From: Candidatus Thorarchaeota archaeon
Lineage (GTDB): Archaea; Asgardarchaeota; Thorarchaeia; Thorarchaeales; Thorarchaeaceae
Reading direction: 5' to 3'
Length of the DNA stretch: 14,289 bases
Assembly: GCA_030642465.1 (NCBI GenBank)
Contig: DAOWNS010000021.1
Coordinates: forward strand, 1 to 14,289
Shown here: piece by piece, positions 1 through 6,543 of the stretch
How positions within the stretch are numbered: the first letter of the stretch is position 1
How the letters are laid out: every line of letters begins with the position of its first letter
Notes under the pieces: generated by a model
The model's input: the letters and a program-made list of their open reading frames with translations, nothing else
Databases searched by the model: none
What the model was told of the DNA's origin: nothing
Program-made: the position numbers and the translations under genes

Positions 1-636
1 CCAACGACAGGAATCATGCGCAAGCCAGGGTATAGGCTTGTAGCAGGTGACTCCAATACTGTTACTGAGCATGTTGAAGGAGGAGTGTTGTTCCGACTTG
101 ATCCGCTGCGACTAACTTTTTCCGCGGGAAATGTCGCTGAGAGAATGCGCTTGTCCAACATTGTTGAGAGAAACGAGATGATTCTTGATATGTTTGCATG
201 CGTAGGACAGTTTTCTCTGCATATCGCCAAGAAGACGAAATCTAGGGTGGTGGCTATTGAAATCAACCCGGAGGCACACCGCTTTCTTGTTGAGAATATC
301 AAGTTGAATGGAGTAGAAGACAGAATGCAAGCTCTGCTTGGTGACTGTAGAGAGATGCACCCGGTTAATGAGGCTGATCGAGTAATTCTAGGATATCTTC
401 ACAACACTGTCGAGTATCTGCCTTATGCTTTGAAGTCATTGAGGGAGGATGGTGGATACGTGTATCTTCATATTGCATTGCCAAAGAAGGATATTCCGGA
501 CGTTGGTAATACAATTAATACCGCTGCAATGAAACAGGGATTTGATACTGAATTTTCTGTGCGAGAGGTGAAGCACTACTCTCCAGGGATTGAACACTAT
601 GTATTTGACATCCACGCCGTACCCAATCGTACATAG
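1..636 (+). CDS. taw2: Taw2-type tRNA(Phe) wyosine aminocarboxypropyltransferase, 5'-truncated by the window
   Basis: Class I Rossmann methyltransferase-fold protein of the Trm5/TYW2 group. Visible motifs are the SAM-site loop ILDMFACVGQFSLHIA, the acidic ribose-binding strand AIEINPEA, and GDCRE. The motif after strand 4 is DRVILGYLHNT. In Trm5 (m1G37 methyltransferase) this position is NLP-like. The GYxH/GLIP-type form marks TYW2/Taw2, which transfers the 3-amino-3-carboxypropyl group of SAM onto 4-demethylwyosine at tRNA-Phe position 37. The reading frame is open to base 1, so the ATG at base 16 is probably internal; the family's N-terminal region of several tens of residues lies outside the window. 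The next gene, nac, lies 102 bp downstream with its own TATA-like TTTTATC near 655-661. A Trm5 paralogue is the main alternative. Confidence 0.82.
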   Translation, partial: PTTGIMRKPGYRLVAGDSNTVTEHVEGGVLFRLDPLRLTFSAGNVAERMRLSNIVERNEMILDMFACVGQFSLHIAKKTKSRVVAIEINPEAHRFLVENIKLNGVEDRMQALLGDCREMHPVNEADRVILGYLHNTVEYLPYALKSLREDGGYVYLHIALPKKDIPDVGNTINTAAMKQGFDTEFSVREVKHYSPGIEHYVFDIHAVPNRT

Positions 637-738
637 TGAAACCAAGCACAAGCATTTTATCAGGTTCGAAAGACCACATTTGATGAACTCAGATACCAAG
701 TCCATGATTTGGGAAACGATTAACTGAGGTGTGATTCA

Positions 739-1119
739 ATGGGATTCAGAGGTATGTCACCAAAACAAATGGCTCGAATGATGAAGAAAGCAGGAATCGA
801 GCAGAAGGATATTGCTGGCGTGAAGGAAGTCCTGTTTAGGTTCGAAGACAAGGAATGGATCATATCAAATCCCCAAGTGATGATGATTAAGCAAGCAGGT
901 AGTGAATCGTTCCAAGTATCGGGTATGAAGACAGAACGCGGACTTACTGCCAGCGTTGAAACTGAGGAAGCACTTGTGGACAAAGAGATTGAAATTCCTA
1001 TGGAAGATGCAGCGTTGGTAGCAAGCCAGACTGGAGCTAGCATTGAAGATGCCATAGGAGCTCTGAAAGAGAGCAAGGGCGACTTAGCTTCTGCGATACT
1101 GAAACTTCGCCACGGTTAG
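739..1119 (+). CDS. nac: Nascent polypeptide-associated complex protein (archaeal alpha-NAC)
   Basis: 126 residues, normal for archaeal NAC. The N-terminal third (MGFRGMSPKQMARMMKKAGI) is the Met/Lys-rich ribosome-contacting helix. A NAC beta-barrel follows (about residues 30-75, including WIISNPQVMMIKQAGSESFQ). A C-terminal UBA domain covers about 88-126 (LVASQTGASIEDAIGALKES). Archaeal NAC acts as a homodimer that binds nascent chains at the ribosome exit site. The ATG is supported by a GAGGTG ribosome site 7 nt upstream (726-731). The stop codon TAG abuts the stop codon of convergent atpD with no base between them. Confidence 0.95.
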   Translation: MGFRGMSPKQMARMMKKAGIEQKDIAGVKEVLFRFEDKEWIISNPQVMMIKQAGSESFQVSGMKTERGLTASVETEEALVDKEIEIPMEDAALVASQTGASIEDAIGALKESKGDLASAILKLRHG

Positions 1120-1761
1120 CTACTCTTCTGCAGCAAGCCGGTCTCGTATCATCTTAGTTCTGAAGAAGTCTTCTCGTTCTCGTTCCTCCAGAGCCAACTT
1201 CACGTGTCTAGTTGTGGCTCCTAATCTTGGGATGACAATGGTTTCAAGAGCGGAAACCCTTCTCTTTGTTCGTTCGATTTCAAGAGCAAATCGTTTCACT
1301 GTTGTTTCTATTTCAGCAAGTCTAACAATTGCCCGCAGTGCATCCCTGAATTTTATGCTCATCACATCTAGTCTTGCGCTTGAATCAACCAATGAATAGG
1401 GAAGATCTGGGTAACGTTGTTGAACTGCTAGAACAGGAACACGAACCCCCATCATTGAACGAGTGGTGATTCGGAGGTCAGCACGTACCTGACTAGCATA
1501 AGCGAACTCCACAACTCTTGATGGGCCCATAATCATCTTAGCTTGAGTAAGTGCTGAAAATGCCTCGGACAATGATTCTTCCATTGCTTCACGAGACTGT
1601 TTGATTGCTGCAATCGAGTTGAAGAACTCCATAATTAGCGAATCTAGCTTCTCCTTGAGAAGATCATAGCCACGCTGAGCTAGTCGTTTCCTGTTCTCGA
1701 GACGAAGCAATTCCATGCGTGTTGTCTTCGTGCCCGGCAGGATTTTGCTCATTGAATTCAC
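1120..1761 (-). CDS. atpD: V/A-type ATP synthase subunit D
   Basis: Central-stalk subunit of the archaeal A-type ATP synthase, linking the A3B3 head to the membrane rotor. The N-terminus (MSKILPGTKTTRMELLRLENR) and the long Ala/Glu/Arg-rich helices at both ends, which form the coiled coil of the stalk, are typical of subunit D. Length is 210-213 residues, as expected. The open frame begins at a GTG at 1761. An ATG three codons later (1752) starts exactly at the conserved MSKI sequence and may be the true start; neither has a strong ribosome site. No other ATPase subunit lies beside it, so it is separated from the rest of the operon. It is convergent with nac at zero spacing and 82 bp downstream of a small membrane-protein gene on the same strand. 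Confidence 0.95.
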   Translation of the reverse strand: MNSMSKILPGTKTTRMELLRLENRKRLAQRGYDLLKEKLDSLIMEFFNSIAAIKQSREAMEESLSEAFSALTQAKMIMGPSRVVEFAYASQVRADLRITTRSMMGVRVPVLAVQQRYPDLPYSLVDSSARLDVMSIKFRDALRAIVRLAEIETTVKRFALEIERTKRRVSALETIVIPRLGATTRHVKLALEEREREDFFRTKMIRDRLAAEE

Positions 1762-1843
1762 TCAACAGAAGAGATCAGATTTCCCATCTATTACTCTAAT
1801 GAGTAGCTCAGTTCAAGAGTTCCTAAAACTTTTGTGCTGAACA

Positions 1844-2122
1844 TCAGCCAAGGGTAAAAGCCAAGGCGCCTATTATGACACCGAAGATGCAAATTATGAG
1901 CCATTCGCGTAGATACTTTTCAATCATCTGAGGCGTTTCATCAATCTGACCAGTAACTATGAGAGTCATGATACACAGGAAGAGGAAAGCGAATGGGAGT
2001 GCAACAGTTGAACTAGTGAGGGGTGTATCTGTGATAAGCAGCACACCTGAGAGACCTCCGAATATTAAGAAAGCGAGAATCATGAATGAGTTTAGTATGT
2101 GTTGGGTTCGATTGAGGTCCAT
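1844..2122 (-). CDS. Small three-helix membrane protein, function unknown
   Basis: 92 residues, not recognised. Three hydrophobic stretches are visible: about residues 12-31 (FMILAFLIFGGLSGVLLI), 39-58 (STVALPFAFLFLCIMTLIV) and 72-91 (WLIICIFGVIIGALAFTLG). They are separated by a polar loop, DETPQMIEKYLRE. The ATG is backed by an AAGGAG ribosome site 9 nt upstream (2132-2137 on the opposite strand), which supports a real gene. It lies upstream of atpD in the same orientation with 82 bp between, so co-transcription is possible. Nothing in the sequence ties it functionally to the ATPase. It is divergent from the AAA+ operon. Confidence 0.7.
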   Translation of the reverse strand: MDLNRTQHILNSFMILAFLIFGGLSGVLLITDTPLTSSTVALPFAFLFLCIMTLIVTGQIDETPQMIEKYLREWLIICIFGVIIGALAFTLG

Positions 2123-2171
2123 TTTACTTGGCTCCTTGTCACAACGGTTTCAGTGAACTTTCTAGCTGCGC

Positions 2172-2195
2172 TTTTCAATTTAGTCTGCTTGAAAA
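2172..2195. repeat. Inverted repeat in divergent promoter region
   Basis: TTTTCAA and TTGAAAA arms, 7 bp and perfect, separated by 10 nt. They lie between the membrane-protein start at 2122 and the AAA+ promoter near 2250. This could be a protein-binding site for either direction. Short A/T-rich arms make chance plausible. Confidence 0.3.
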
Positions 2196-2248
2196 AGGTT
2201 ATCGTTCATTATGATGTGTTTTGTACAGGCTAGTAATCTACCGTACTG

Positions 2249-2256
2249 TTTATATC
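2249..2256 (+). promoter_or_regulatory. Putative TATA box of the AAA+/RHH operon
   Basis: TTTATATC-type element (GTTTATATCG in context). Archaeal transcription usually begins about 25 nt downstream of the TATA centre, which places the start near 2277-2280, directly on the TGTATTACA element. This makes the upstream TTG (2221) and ATG (2260) poor start-codon candidates and favours the ATG at 2320. Confidence 0.45.
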
Positions 2257-2277
2257 GAAATGGCGAATGACAATAAC

Positions 2278-2304
2278 TGTATTACAAGAAGTACTTGTGA
2301 TACA
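2278..2304. promoter_or_regulatory. 27-bp imperfect palindrome, putative operator or leader hairpin
   Basis: Left arm TGTATTACAAG, spacer AAGTA, right arm CTTGTGATACA. The 11-bp arms match at 10 positions. The left arm contains the nonanucleotide TGTA-T-TACA found elsewhere in the window. It sits at the inferred transcription start of the AAA+/RHH operon, so a repressor bound here would block initiation. The downstream RHH protein is the obvious autoregulator candidate (inference). In RNA it would form a stem of about 11 bp in the leader. Confidence 0.55.
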
Positions 2305-2319
2305 AGAGAGCAAAATAAG

Positions 2320-3297
2320 ATGACTATTGCCATCCATGAAAGCGCTTTGATTAGGCACTTCAACACTAGAAAGGAAGTCCTGCGTGCGTGGGAAGAGGCT
2401 ATTGACTGCAGGTCCTCCCCATTCCGGGGTTACAAGATGCCGGATTCAAGACTATACATTGAACACCCAACGTTCCTTGACAGTATCGTTGATTTGATTC
2501 TTACGAATGAACGTCATGTGTTTCTGAGAGGTCCAGTGGGTTCGGGTAAGAGTACTTTGATGCTATTAGCTCTTCGCGATTTGCCCACGTTGGCGGATCG
2601 ACGGGGTAACAAGTTTGTTACGGGCTATGTCGGAATGACCGGACTCTATGAAAAACAAATGTCCGCAGCAATAGCGGATTCTCTAAGGATTAAGTACCGT
2701 CGGTCATGGGAATCAAGTCAGATTATAGAAGCGGTTGCCAAAGAGAGCCTAAGAAGGTATGTCCAGGATAAATGTCGCACAGCTTTATTCATTGAAGATG
2801 TCGCTGACAACCAAGAAGCGGCTTTCCACAAACTGCGATACTTGGCAGACCTGCCCACTGAAGAGATGGTCGATTCTCATCGAGATGGCACACTTGATGA
2901 ACCTATTATTACGCTCATCATGAGCGGAACAGTGGAGTATTGGAATGCCATGCTCAACTTCCTGCCGCAGATTGCACATCGGACTGAACCGCTTGATGTG
3001 CCGCCACTTGATGACCAGAAGGCAAAGGAATTCGTTGGTCGCAGGTTGGCGTATGCGAAAGGAAAGATCGATGCGTTCGACTCCAGTAATTTCGATCTAT
3101 ATCCGTTCAGCGAAAAAACAATAGAGATAATCAATCGTGCGGCCAGAGGAAATCCGCGTGATATACGAATGCTTGCGCGCGGGTGCCAGCAGGTGGCAGC
3201 AGAAAAGTTTAGACAATCAGGAAACCCAGCTGTTACTTCTGAGATTGCTAAGCTGGTGACAGAGGCTTATGTCAGTATCTTGAAGGAGGTGTACTAA
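2320..3297 (+). CDS. AAA+ ATPase of the ExeA/Orc1-Cdc6-like class
   Basis: 325 residues from the ATG at 2320; the open frame extends to a TTG at 2221. Numbering from 2320: Walker A GPVGSGKST at 71-79, Walker B ALFIED at 155-160, sensor-1 region LIMSGT at 199-204, sensor-2 ARGNPRDIR at 275-283 with the expected Arg. The order and the GNPR motif match the ExeA/TniB/Orc1-Cdc6 type of DNA-linked AAA+ proteins. The Walker B acidic pair is ED rather than the usual DE. No winged-helix domain of a full Orc1/Cdc6 follows, because the protein ends about 45 residues after sensor 2. The 2320 start is chosen because a TATA box and a palindrome lie between 2249 and 2304. It is followed directly by an RHH gene, suggesting ATPase-plus-DNA-binder partition, replication or copy control. 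A transposition helper (TniB-like) is possible, but no transposase is present. Confidence 0.72.
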   Translation: MTIAIHESALIRHFNTRKEVLRAWEEAIDCRSSPFRGYKMPDSRLYIEHPTFLDSIVDLILTNERHVFLRGPVGSGKSTLMLLALRDLPTLADRRGNKFVTGYVGMTGLYEKQMSAAIADSLRIKYRRSWESSQIIEAVAKESLRRYVQDKCRTALFIEDVADNQEAAFHKLRYLADLPTEEMVDSHRDGTLDEPIITLIMSGTVEYWNAMLNFLPQIAHRTEPLDVPPLDDQKAKEFVGRRLAYAKGKIDAFDSSNFDLYPFSEKTIEIINRAARGNPRDIRMLARGCQQVAAEKFRQSGNPAVTSEIAKLVTEAYVSILKEVY

Positions 3298-3603
3298 GTG
3301 GTTCTAGGTAAGTATAGACGAGAAGAAGATAGACGAAAGAAAGGTGAGCCAACAGCAGCAATAAGTCAACCCTCACACACCTCTGTAGAAGGAGTAGATG
3401 AAACTGGGCATATTGAAGCTGTGCCAAACCGTGAGCGTAAGAGCCCTATAGTTTCGTTCTCTATCCCAATAGACCTGAGAAGTTGTTTGCAGGCTGTGAG
3501 AAGTGAGAAGTCGATCAATCTGAGTATGTGGGTTGAACGTAAGCTGCGCGAAGCGGTGATAGATGAGTTTCCGACTATTGCAGAAAAACACCTGAAAACA
3601 TGA
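3298..3603 (+). CDS. Ribbon-helix-helix DNA-binding protein
   Basis: 101 residues. Residues 1-48 are polar, Lys/Arg/Glu-rich and probably disordered. Residues 50-90 have the RHH (MetJ/Arc/CopG) pattern: strand PIVSFSIPID, helix LRSCLQAVRSEKS, turn, helix NLSMWVERKLREAVID. The dimer would place the strands in the major groove of a short palindrome. The GTG start follows the AAA+ stop codon (TAA 3295-3297) immediately and has GGAGGT 7 nt upstream inside the end of the AAA+ gene, so the two are translationally coupled. TGTANTACA-type palindromes lie in the operon leader (2278-2304) and 18 bp after this gene (3621-3633). It may bind them and act as autorepressor and/or adaptor for the ATPase (inference). 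Confidence 0.72.
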   Translation: MVLGKYRREEDRRKKGEPTAAISQPSHTSVEGVDETGHIEAVPNRERKSPIVSFSIPIDLRSCLQAVRSEKSINLSMWVERKLREAVIDEFPTIAEKHLKT

Positions 3604-3620
3604 TGGTATCTGCTCTAATA

Positions 3621-3633
3621 CATGTAATACATG
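3621..3633. promoter_or_regulatory. Perfect 13-bp palindrome CATGTAATACATG
   Basis: CATGTA-A-TACATG, perfect around a central base, contains TGTANTACA. It lies in the 48-bp gap between the convergent ends of the RHH gene and acdA, where a promoter operator is not expected. It could instead be a partition or replication site for the adjacent AAA+/RHH pair, or a termination-region element. Confidence 0.45.
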
Positions 3634-3651
3634 ACACATCAGCATAGTGAC

Positions 3652-5022
3652 TTACTTGGAGGGACCATGCATTTCGGCGTATTGTGCCACTCGTGACATG
3701 CAGAGAGCTGCCAGTGCAGGGTCGTCATAACATGGTATTTTGTTCATTTCTAACAAATCCTTACCAGGTTTGCCAACGTCGCCCGCCAACCAGACTCCGA
3801 CAACAGGCTTACCGCTTTCAGCTGTTCGCAGTCCTTCAAGAGTACCTGCAGCATGTTCGGTCTGTGTCATTCCTGCAAATGTAGGCACCCCACAAATTAC
3901 CAACAGCATGTCTACGTTTGGATCTCTCAGCAAAAGCTCTGTTGTGAGAGTGTACTCTTTACGACCGGCACCGGCCACTACGTCCACGGGATTGTTTATC
4001 GACGCCATGGGAGATAGAATCTGCTTTAGTTCACGACGCGTTTCTCCTTCCAGATTCGGAACTTCTAGATTGAAATCAGACATTGCATCCGTGGCCAGAA
4101 CTCCCGCTCCACCTGTATTACTAATAATACCAATACGATTTCCTGCAGGGAGAGGCTGGTAATCGAATAGCTTGCATATCTCAAGTAATGAATCGAATGT
4201 AGGGGCTGTGACACAGCCGGCTTGGCGGATCATTCCTTCAAACAGCTTTGGAGACCCAGCCATAGATCCGGTGTGTGACCGTGTAGCAATTCCGCCAGCA
4301 TCACTCCGACCTCCTTTCAGAACAACAACTGGTTTTTGGTTGGCGGCGTTATGTAAAGCGTTGAAGAACGACCTGCCATTGTCAACTCCTTCTACGTAGA
4401 CCGCAATGACTGCAGACTTTGTGTCTGTTCTGAAGTAGTCAATTATTTCATCTAAACTTACATCTGCTGCATTCCCAACGCTAGCGAACTTGCTTATGCC
4501 AATACGTTTCGCTCGTGTCATATAGATTGTCATGCCTCCAAGCGCACCACTCTGAGACAGGAATGCTATATTGCCCCGCTCTGGCATCATGGTAAATGTG
4601 CCATTAAAGATTCGACTGTTGGATACTCCAACACAATTCGGACCGATGATTCTGACATCGGCTTCTTTTGCAGCTGTAACTAGAGCATCTTCGAGCTTCT
4701 CTCCTTCAGGGCCAGTTTCACTGAATCCACCGGATATCACAACTGCGTGTCTAGCCCCGACGCCTTGTACTTCTGACATAAGTCCTGCACAGTATTTGGC
4801 TGCTACTGCAATGATGACTAGATCAACGGGTTCCGGTAAGCTTCTCAAATCCGGATATGCCTTGACACCGAGAACACGGTCTTTATTTCGGGTAACGGGG
4901 TATACCTGTATTTCTGAAGCTAAGAGGTTCATTAGTATTGAGTTACCTAACTTCCTGTAGTCCGATGAAGCTCCAACTAAGGCAACGGAATGAGGTGTGA
5001 AGAACTTGTCAATTGACTCCAT
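3652..5022 (-). CDS. acdA: Acetate/acyl-CoA ligase (ADP-forming), alpha subunit
   Basis: Converts acetyl- or aryl-acetyl-CoA plus ADP and Pi to the acid, CoA and ATP, the energy-conserving step of archaeal fermentation. In order: CoA-binding Rossmann domain starting at FFTPHSVALVGASSDYRKLG, IGPNC turn, succinyl-CoA-synthetase-like domain with SQSGALGG, then SHTGSMAG carrying the catalytic phospho-histidine (residue 250 from this start). A C-terminal subdomain contains ISNTGGAGVLATD. Length is about 456 residues, as in archaeal stand-alone alpha subunits; the ATP-grasp beta subunit is not fused or adjacent. The frame extends to a GTG at 5055 with another ATG at 5046. The ATG at 5022 begins where the family's conserved N-terminus (MESIDKFF) does, though its ribosome site is weak. 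IorAB in the same window would supply aryl-acetyl-CoA. Confidence 0.9.
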   Translation of the reverse strand: MESIDKFFTPHSVALVGASSDYRKLGNSILMNLLASEIQVYPVTRNKDRVLGVKAYPDLRSLPEPVDLVIIAVAAKYCAGLMSEVQGVGARHAVVISGGFSETGPEGEKLEDALVTAAKEADVRIIGPNCVGVSNSRIFNGTFTMMPERGNIAFLSQSGALGGMTIYMTRAKRIGISKFASVGNAADVSLDEIIDYFRTDTKSAVIAVYVEGVDNGRSFFNALHNAANQKPVVVLKGGRSDAGGIATRSHTGSMAGSPKLFEGMIRQAGCVTAPTFDSLLEICKLFDYQPLPAGNRIGIISNTGGAGVLATDAMSDFNLEVPNLEGETRRELKQILSPMASINNPVDVVAGAGRKEYTLTTELLLRDPNVDMLLVICGVPTFAGMTQTEHAAGTLEGLRTAESGKPVVGVWLAGDVGKPGKDLLEMNKIPCYDDPALAALCMSRVAQYAEMHGPSK

Positions 5023-5096
5023 TGCGTTCCCTTTTAATTTGTTCATGATTCCCACGCGAGAGGGCTGGTTGATTTATGTCTGTCGTGCTCATAATA

Positions 5097-5121
5097 TGTA
5101 ATACCTATATTAGCTGTAATA
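5097..5121. promoter_or_regulatory. Paired TGTAAT half-site motifs upstream of acdA
   Basis: TGTAATACC at 5097-5105 and TGTAATATT at 5114-5122 are direct repeats 17 bp apart, just upstream of acdA and overlapping the 3' end of the next gene. They resemble one half of the TGTANTACA palindrome. Weak evidence for a binding site; the A/T-rich context makes chance possible. Confidence 0.25.
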
Positions 5122-6387
5122 TTTTGTTCTGCTTGTCTTTAGAATCTTCTTTTGCAGGCGTTTTAGGCTGCTGAGATTTCTACATTCCGATGTTAAAACC
5201 TTGTCCAATGCAACTTCAACTTCAGGACACTTTCGGTGTATGTTTGCGATAGACGTGATTGAAGCGGCTTTGACTTCCTTGCTCCTTGTTCTACATGCCA
5301 GCTCGATCAAGATTGAACCTGCAGATTCATGATAATAATTCCCAAGAGCGACTGTGATGGGTGTGACAAGGCGGCTGTTGTCTAGTTGCATGGCTCGCTC
5401 AAAGGTTGCAAGTGAATTTAGTGATCGAACTTGGACATGGCTGTTTATACAAGAAATGAATCTCCTGAACAAATTTGTGGACTTGTCTTGTTGGTAAGCG
5501 GCGATAGCTGATTCCAGTACAGTACTAAGAAGAGAAAGCGAGCACTTGCTTCCAAGAAGACCAAGTCCATCAATTTCTTGGTTGATCATCATATTGAGAA
5601 GGTTCCTATATTCAGCATTGGTTGGTGAAACCTCTGGTATCTCCTGGGGATTGTCATTGTCCTTTGTAATAGGCCGGTGGCCAATTCTTAGCTGTATTAC
5701 AGACAATACCGAGTCGAGATCGGAGAGAGGCAATCTGTTACCTTTGACTCCTTGTTCTGCCAAGGCTACCCGACCGTACTCGGAGTGCCAGAGATTCTCC
5801 AGATATGCTTGTTTCCTGTTAACTGGAATGATTAGCTCGTGCATTCGTTTCTTATGAATTGCCTCAGCCATTTTGATCAAGTCTGTCGAAATAGAGCTGC
5901 TCATGCTGGTCAAATCGAAGAAGAAAGCATCTCCACTCTGGAATTGCTTAATTGCCAGATTTTGGACTCTGGTAGCAAATGTGCGTGTGGCGGTCACCAT
6001 CGACTCTTCGCTTCGTAGTTCATCGAGTAAAGCTACTGTGTCATAATTCACAGGTTCCAGGCCTGCGGAGGAGAAGGTAGCAAAAATCACTTCTCGATAT
6101 TTCAAAGGTTCGATTCTTTGTTGGCCGCCCCCTGCGCCAATTGGAGCCGAGTATGTAGATTGCGCTGACTCAATTAGAAACTGAATTGCGGTTCCCCATC
6201 CATCCTTAGCTTCGATGCTGGCTAGGAGGTCGAGTAAGTCTCGTTCTCTTCGGTCGCCAATTGCATTCGTAATCTCATCAAGCTTATCGCGCTCTTCAGT
6301 TTCTGCAACACGCTTTCTACTTGCTTTCAGTAGTCGCTCCAAGGGATTCTCCTTGACCACCTTTATCACTGTCACTGCTTGAATCAA
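5110..6387 (-). CDS. Unknown 425-residue protein with HEAT-like helical C-terminus
   Basis: Not recognised. Residues 12-60 are highly charged and helical. A Gly-rich linker (PIGAGGGQQ, 82-90) follows. Residues 95-215 form a mixed alpha/beta-looking block with the hydrophobic strand DAFFFDLTSM (153-162). Residues 270-410 are helical, with paired amphipathic helices of HEAT/ARM type (for example SAGSILIELACRTRSKEVKAA, then ITSIANIHRKCPEVEVALDKVL). There is no signal peptide or membrane segment. The frame begins at TTG 6387; GTG codons a few residues in are alternatives and no ribosome site is decisive. Its upstream gap contains a TGTATTACA palindrome and a candidate RNA gene pointing away. A scaffold or nucleic-acid/protein-binding role is guesswork from the repeats. 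Confidence 0.75.
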   Translation of the reverse strand: MIQAVTVIKVVKENPLERLLKASRKRVAETEERDKLDEITNAIGDRRERDLLDLLASIEAKDGWGTAIQFLIESAQSTYSAPIGAGGGQQRIEPLKYREVIFATFSSAGLEPVNYDTVALLDELRSEESMVTATRTFATRVQNLAIKQFQSGDAFFFDLTSMSSSISTDLIKMAEAIHKKRMHELIIPVNRKQAYLENLWHSEYGRVALAEQGVKGNRLPLSDLDSVLSVIQLRIGHRPITKDNDNPQEIPEVSPTNAEYRNLLNMMINQEIDGLGLLGSKCSLSLLSTVLESAIAAYQQDKSTNLFRRFISCINSHVQVRSLNSLATFERAMQLDNSRLVTPITVALGNYYHESAGSILIELACRTRSKEVKAASITSIANIHRKCPEVEVALDKVLTSECRNLSSLKRLQKKILKTSRTKYYS

Positions 6388-6455
6388 GGTCTACTGATTT
6401 GTCCAAGTAGGATAAAGGTTGGCTAGATAAAAGATACGTGTATTATTTGTATGGT

Positions 6456-6466
6456 TTGTATTACAA
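6456..6466. promoter_or_regulatory. Palindrome TTGTATTACAA (TGTANTACA class)
   Basis: Perfect 11-bp palindrome around a central T. It lies 69 bp upstream of the divergent 5110-6387 gene and just upstream of the plus-strand TATA-like box for the RNA candidate. Half-matches (TGTATTATT at 6439, TGTAATTTG at 6484) flank it, so it may be one of a cluster of sites. Confidence 0.45.
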
Positions 6467-6473
6467 TATAGCC

Positions 6474-6480
6474 TTATACA
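6474..6480 (+). promoter_or_regulatory. TATA-like box for the candidate RNA
   Basis: TTATACA element. The usual archaeal spacing of about 25 nt would start transcription near 6500-6505, at the edge of the inverted repeat GTTCTA-GGAT-TAGAAC. The element is weak on its own and is proposed from its place relative to the fold. Confidence 0.3.
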
Positions 6481-6503
6481 CATGTAATTTGAGCAAAATT
6501 CCT

Positions 6504-6519
6504 GTTCTAGGATTAGAAC
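6504..6519. promoter_or_regulatory. Inverted repeat GTTCTA-N4-TAGAAC
   Basis: Perfect 6-bp arms with GGAT spacer at the predicted transcription start of the RNA candidate. The arms are those of the operators at 13434-13453 and 13796-13809 but in the opposite order (GTTCTA first), so it need not bind the same protein. It would also form a small hairpin. Confidence 0.4.
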
Positions 6520-6543
6520 TATGTATCATTGTGTTCATGTTCT

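Noticed and set aside
655..690. GGTTCGAAAGACC resembling a tRNA T-arm between taw2 and nac
   Set aside because: No matching acceptor, D or anticodon stems around it, and the flanking bases do not pair as a T-stem.
2221..2319. N-terminal 33-codon extension of the AAA+ gene
   Set aside because: A TATA-like box and a 27-bp palindrome lie inside it and there is no ribosome site before TTG 2221 or ATG 2260.
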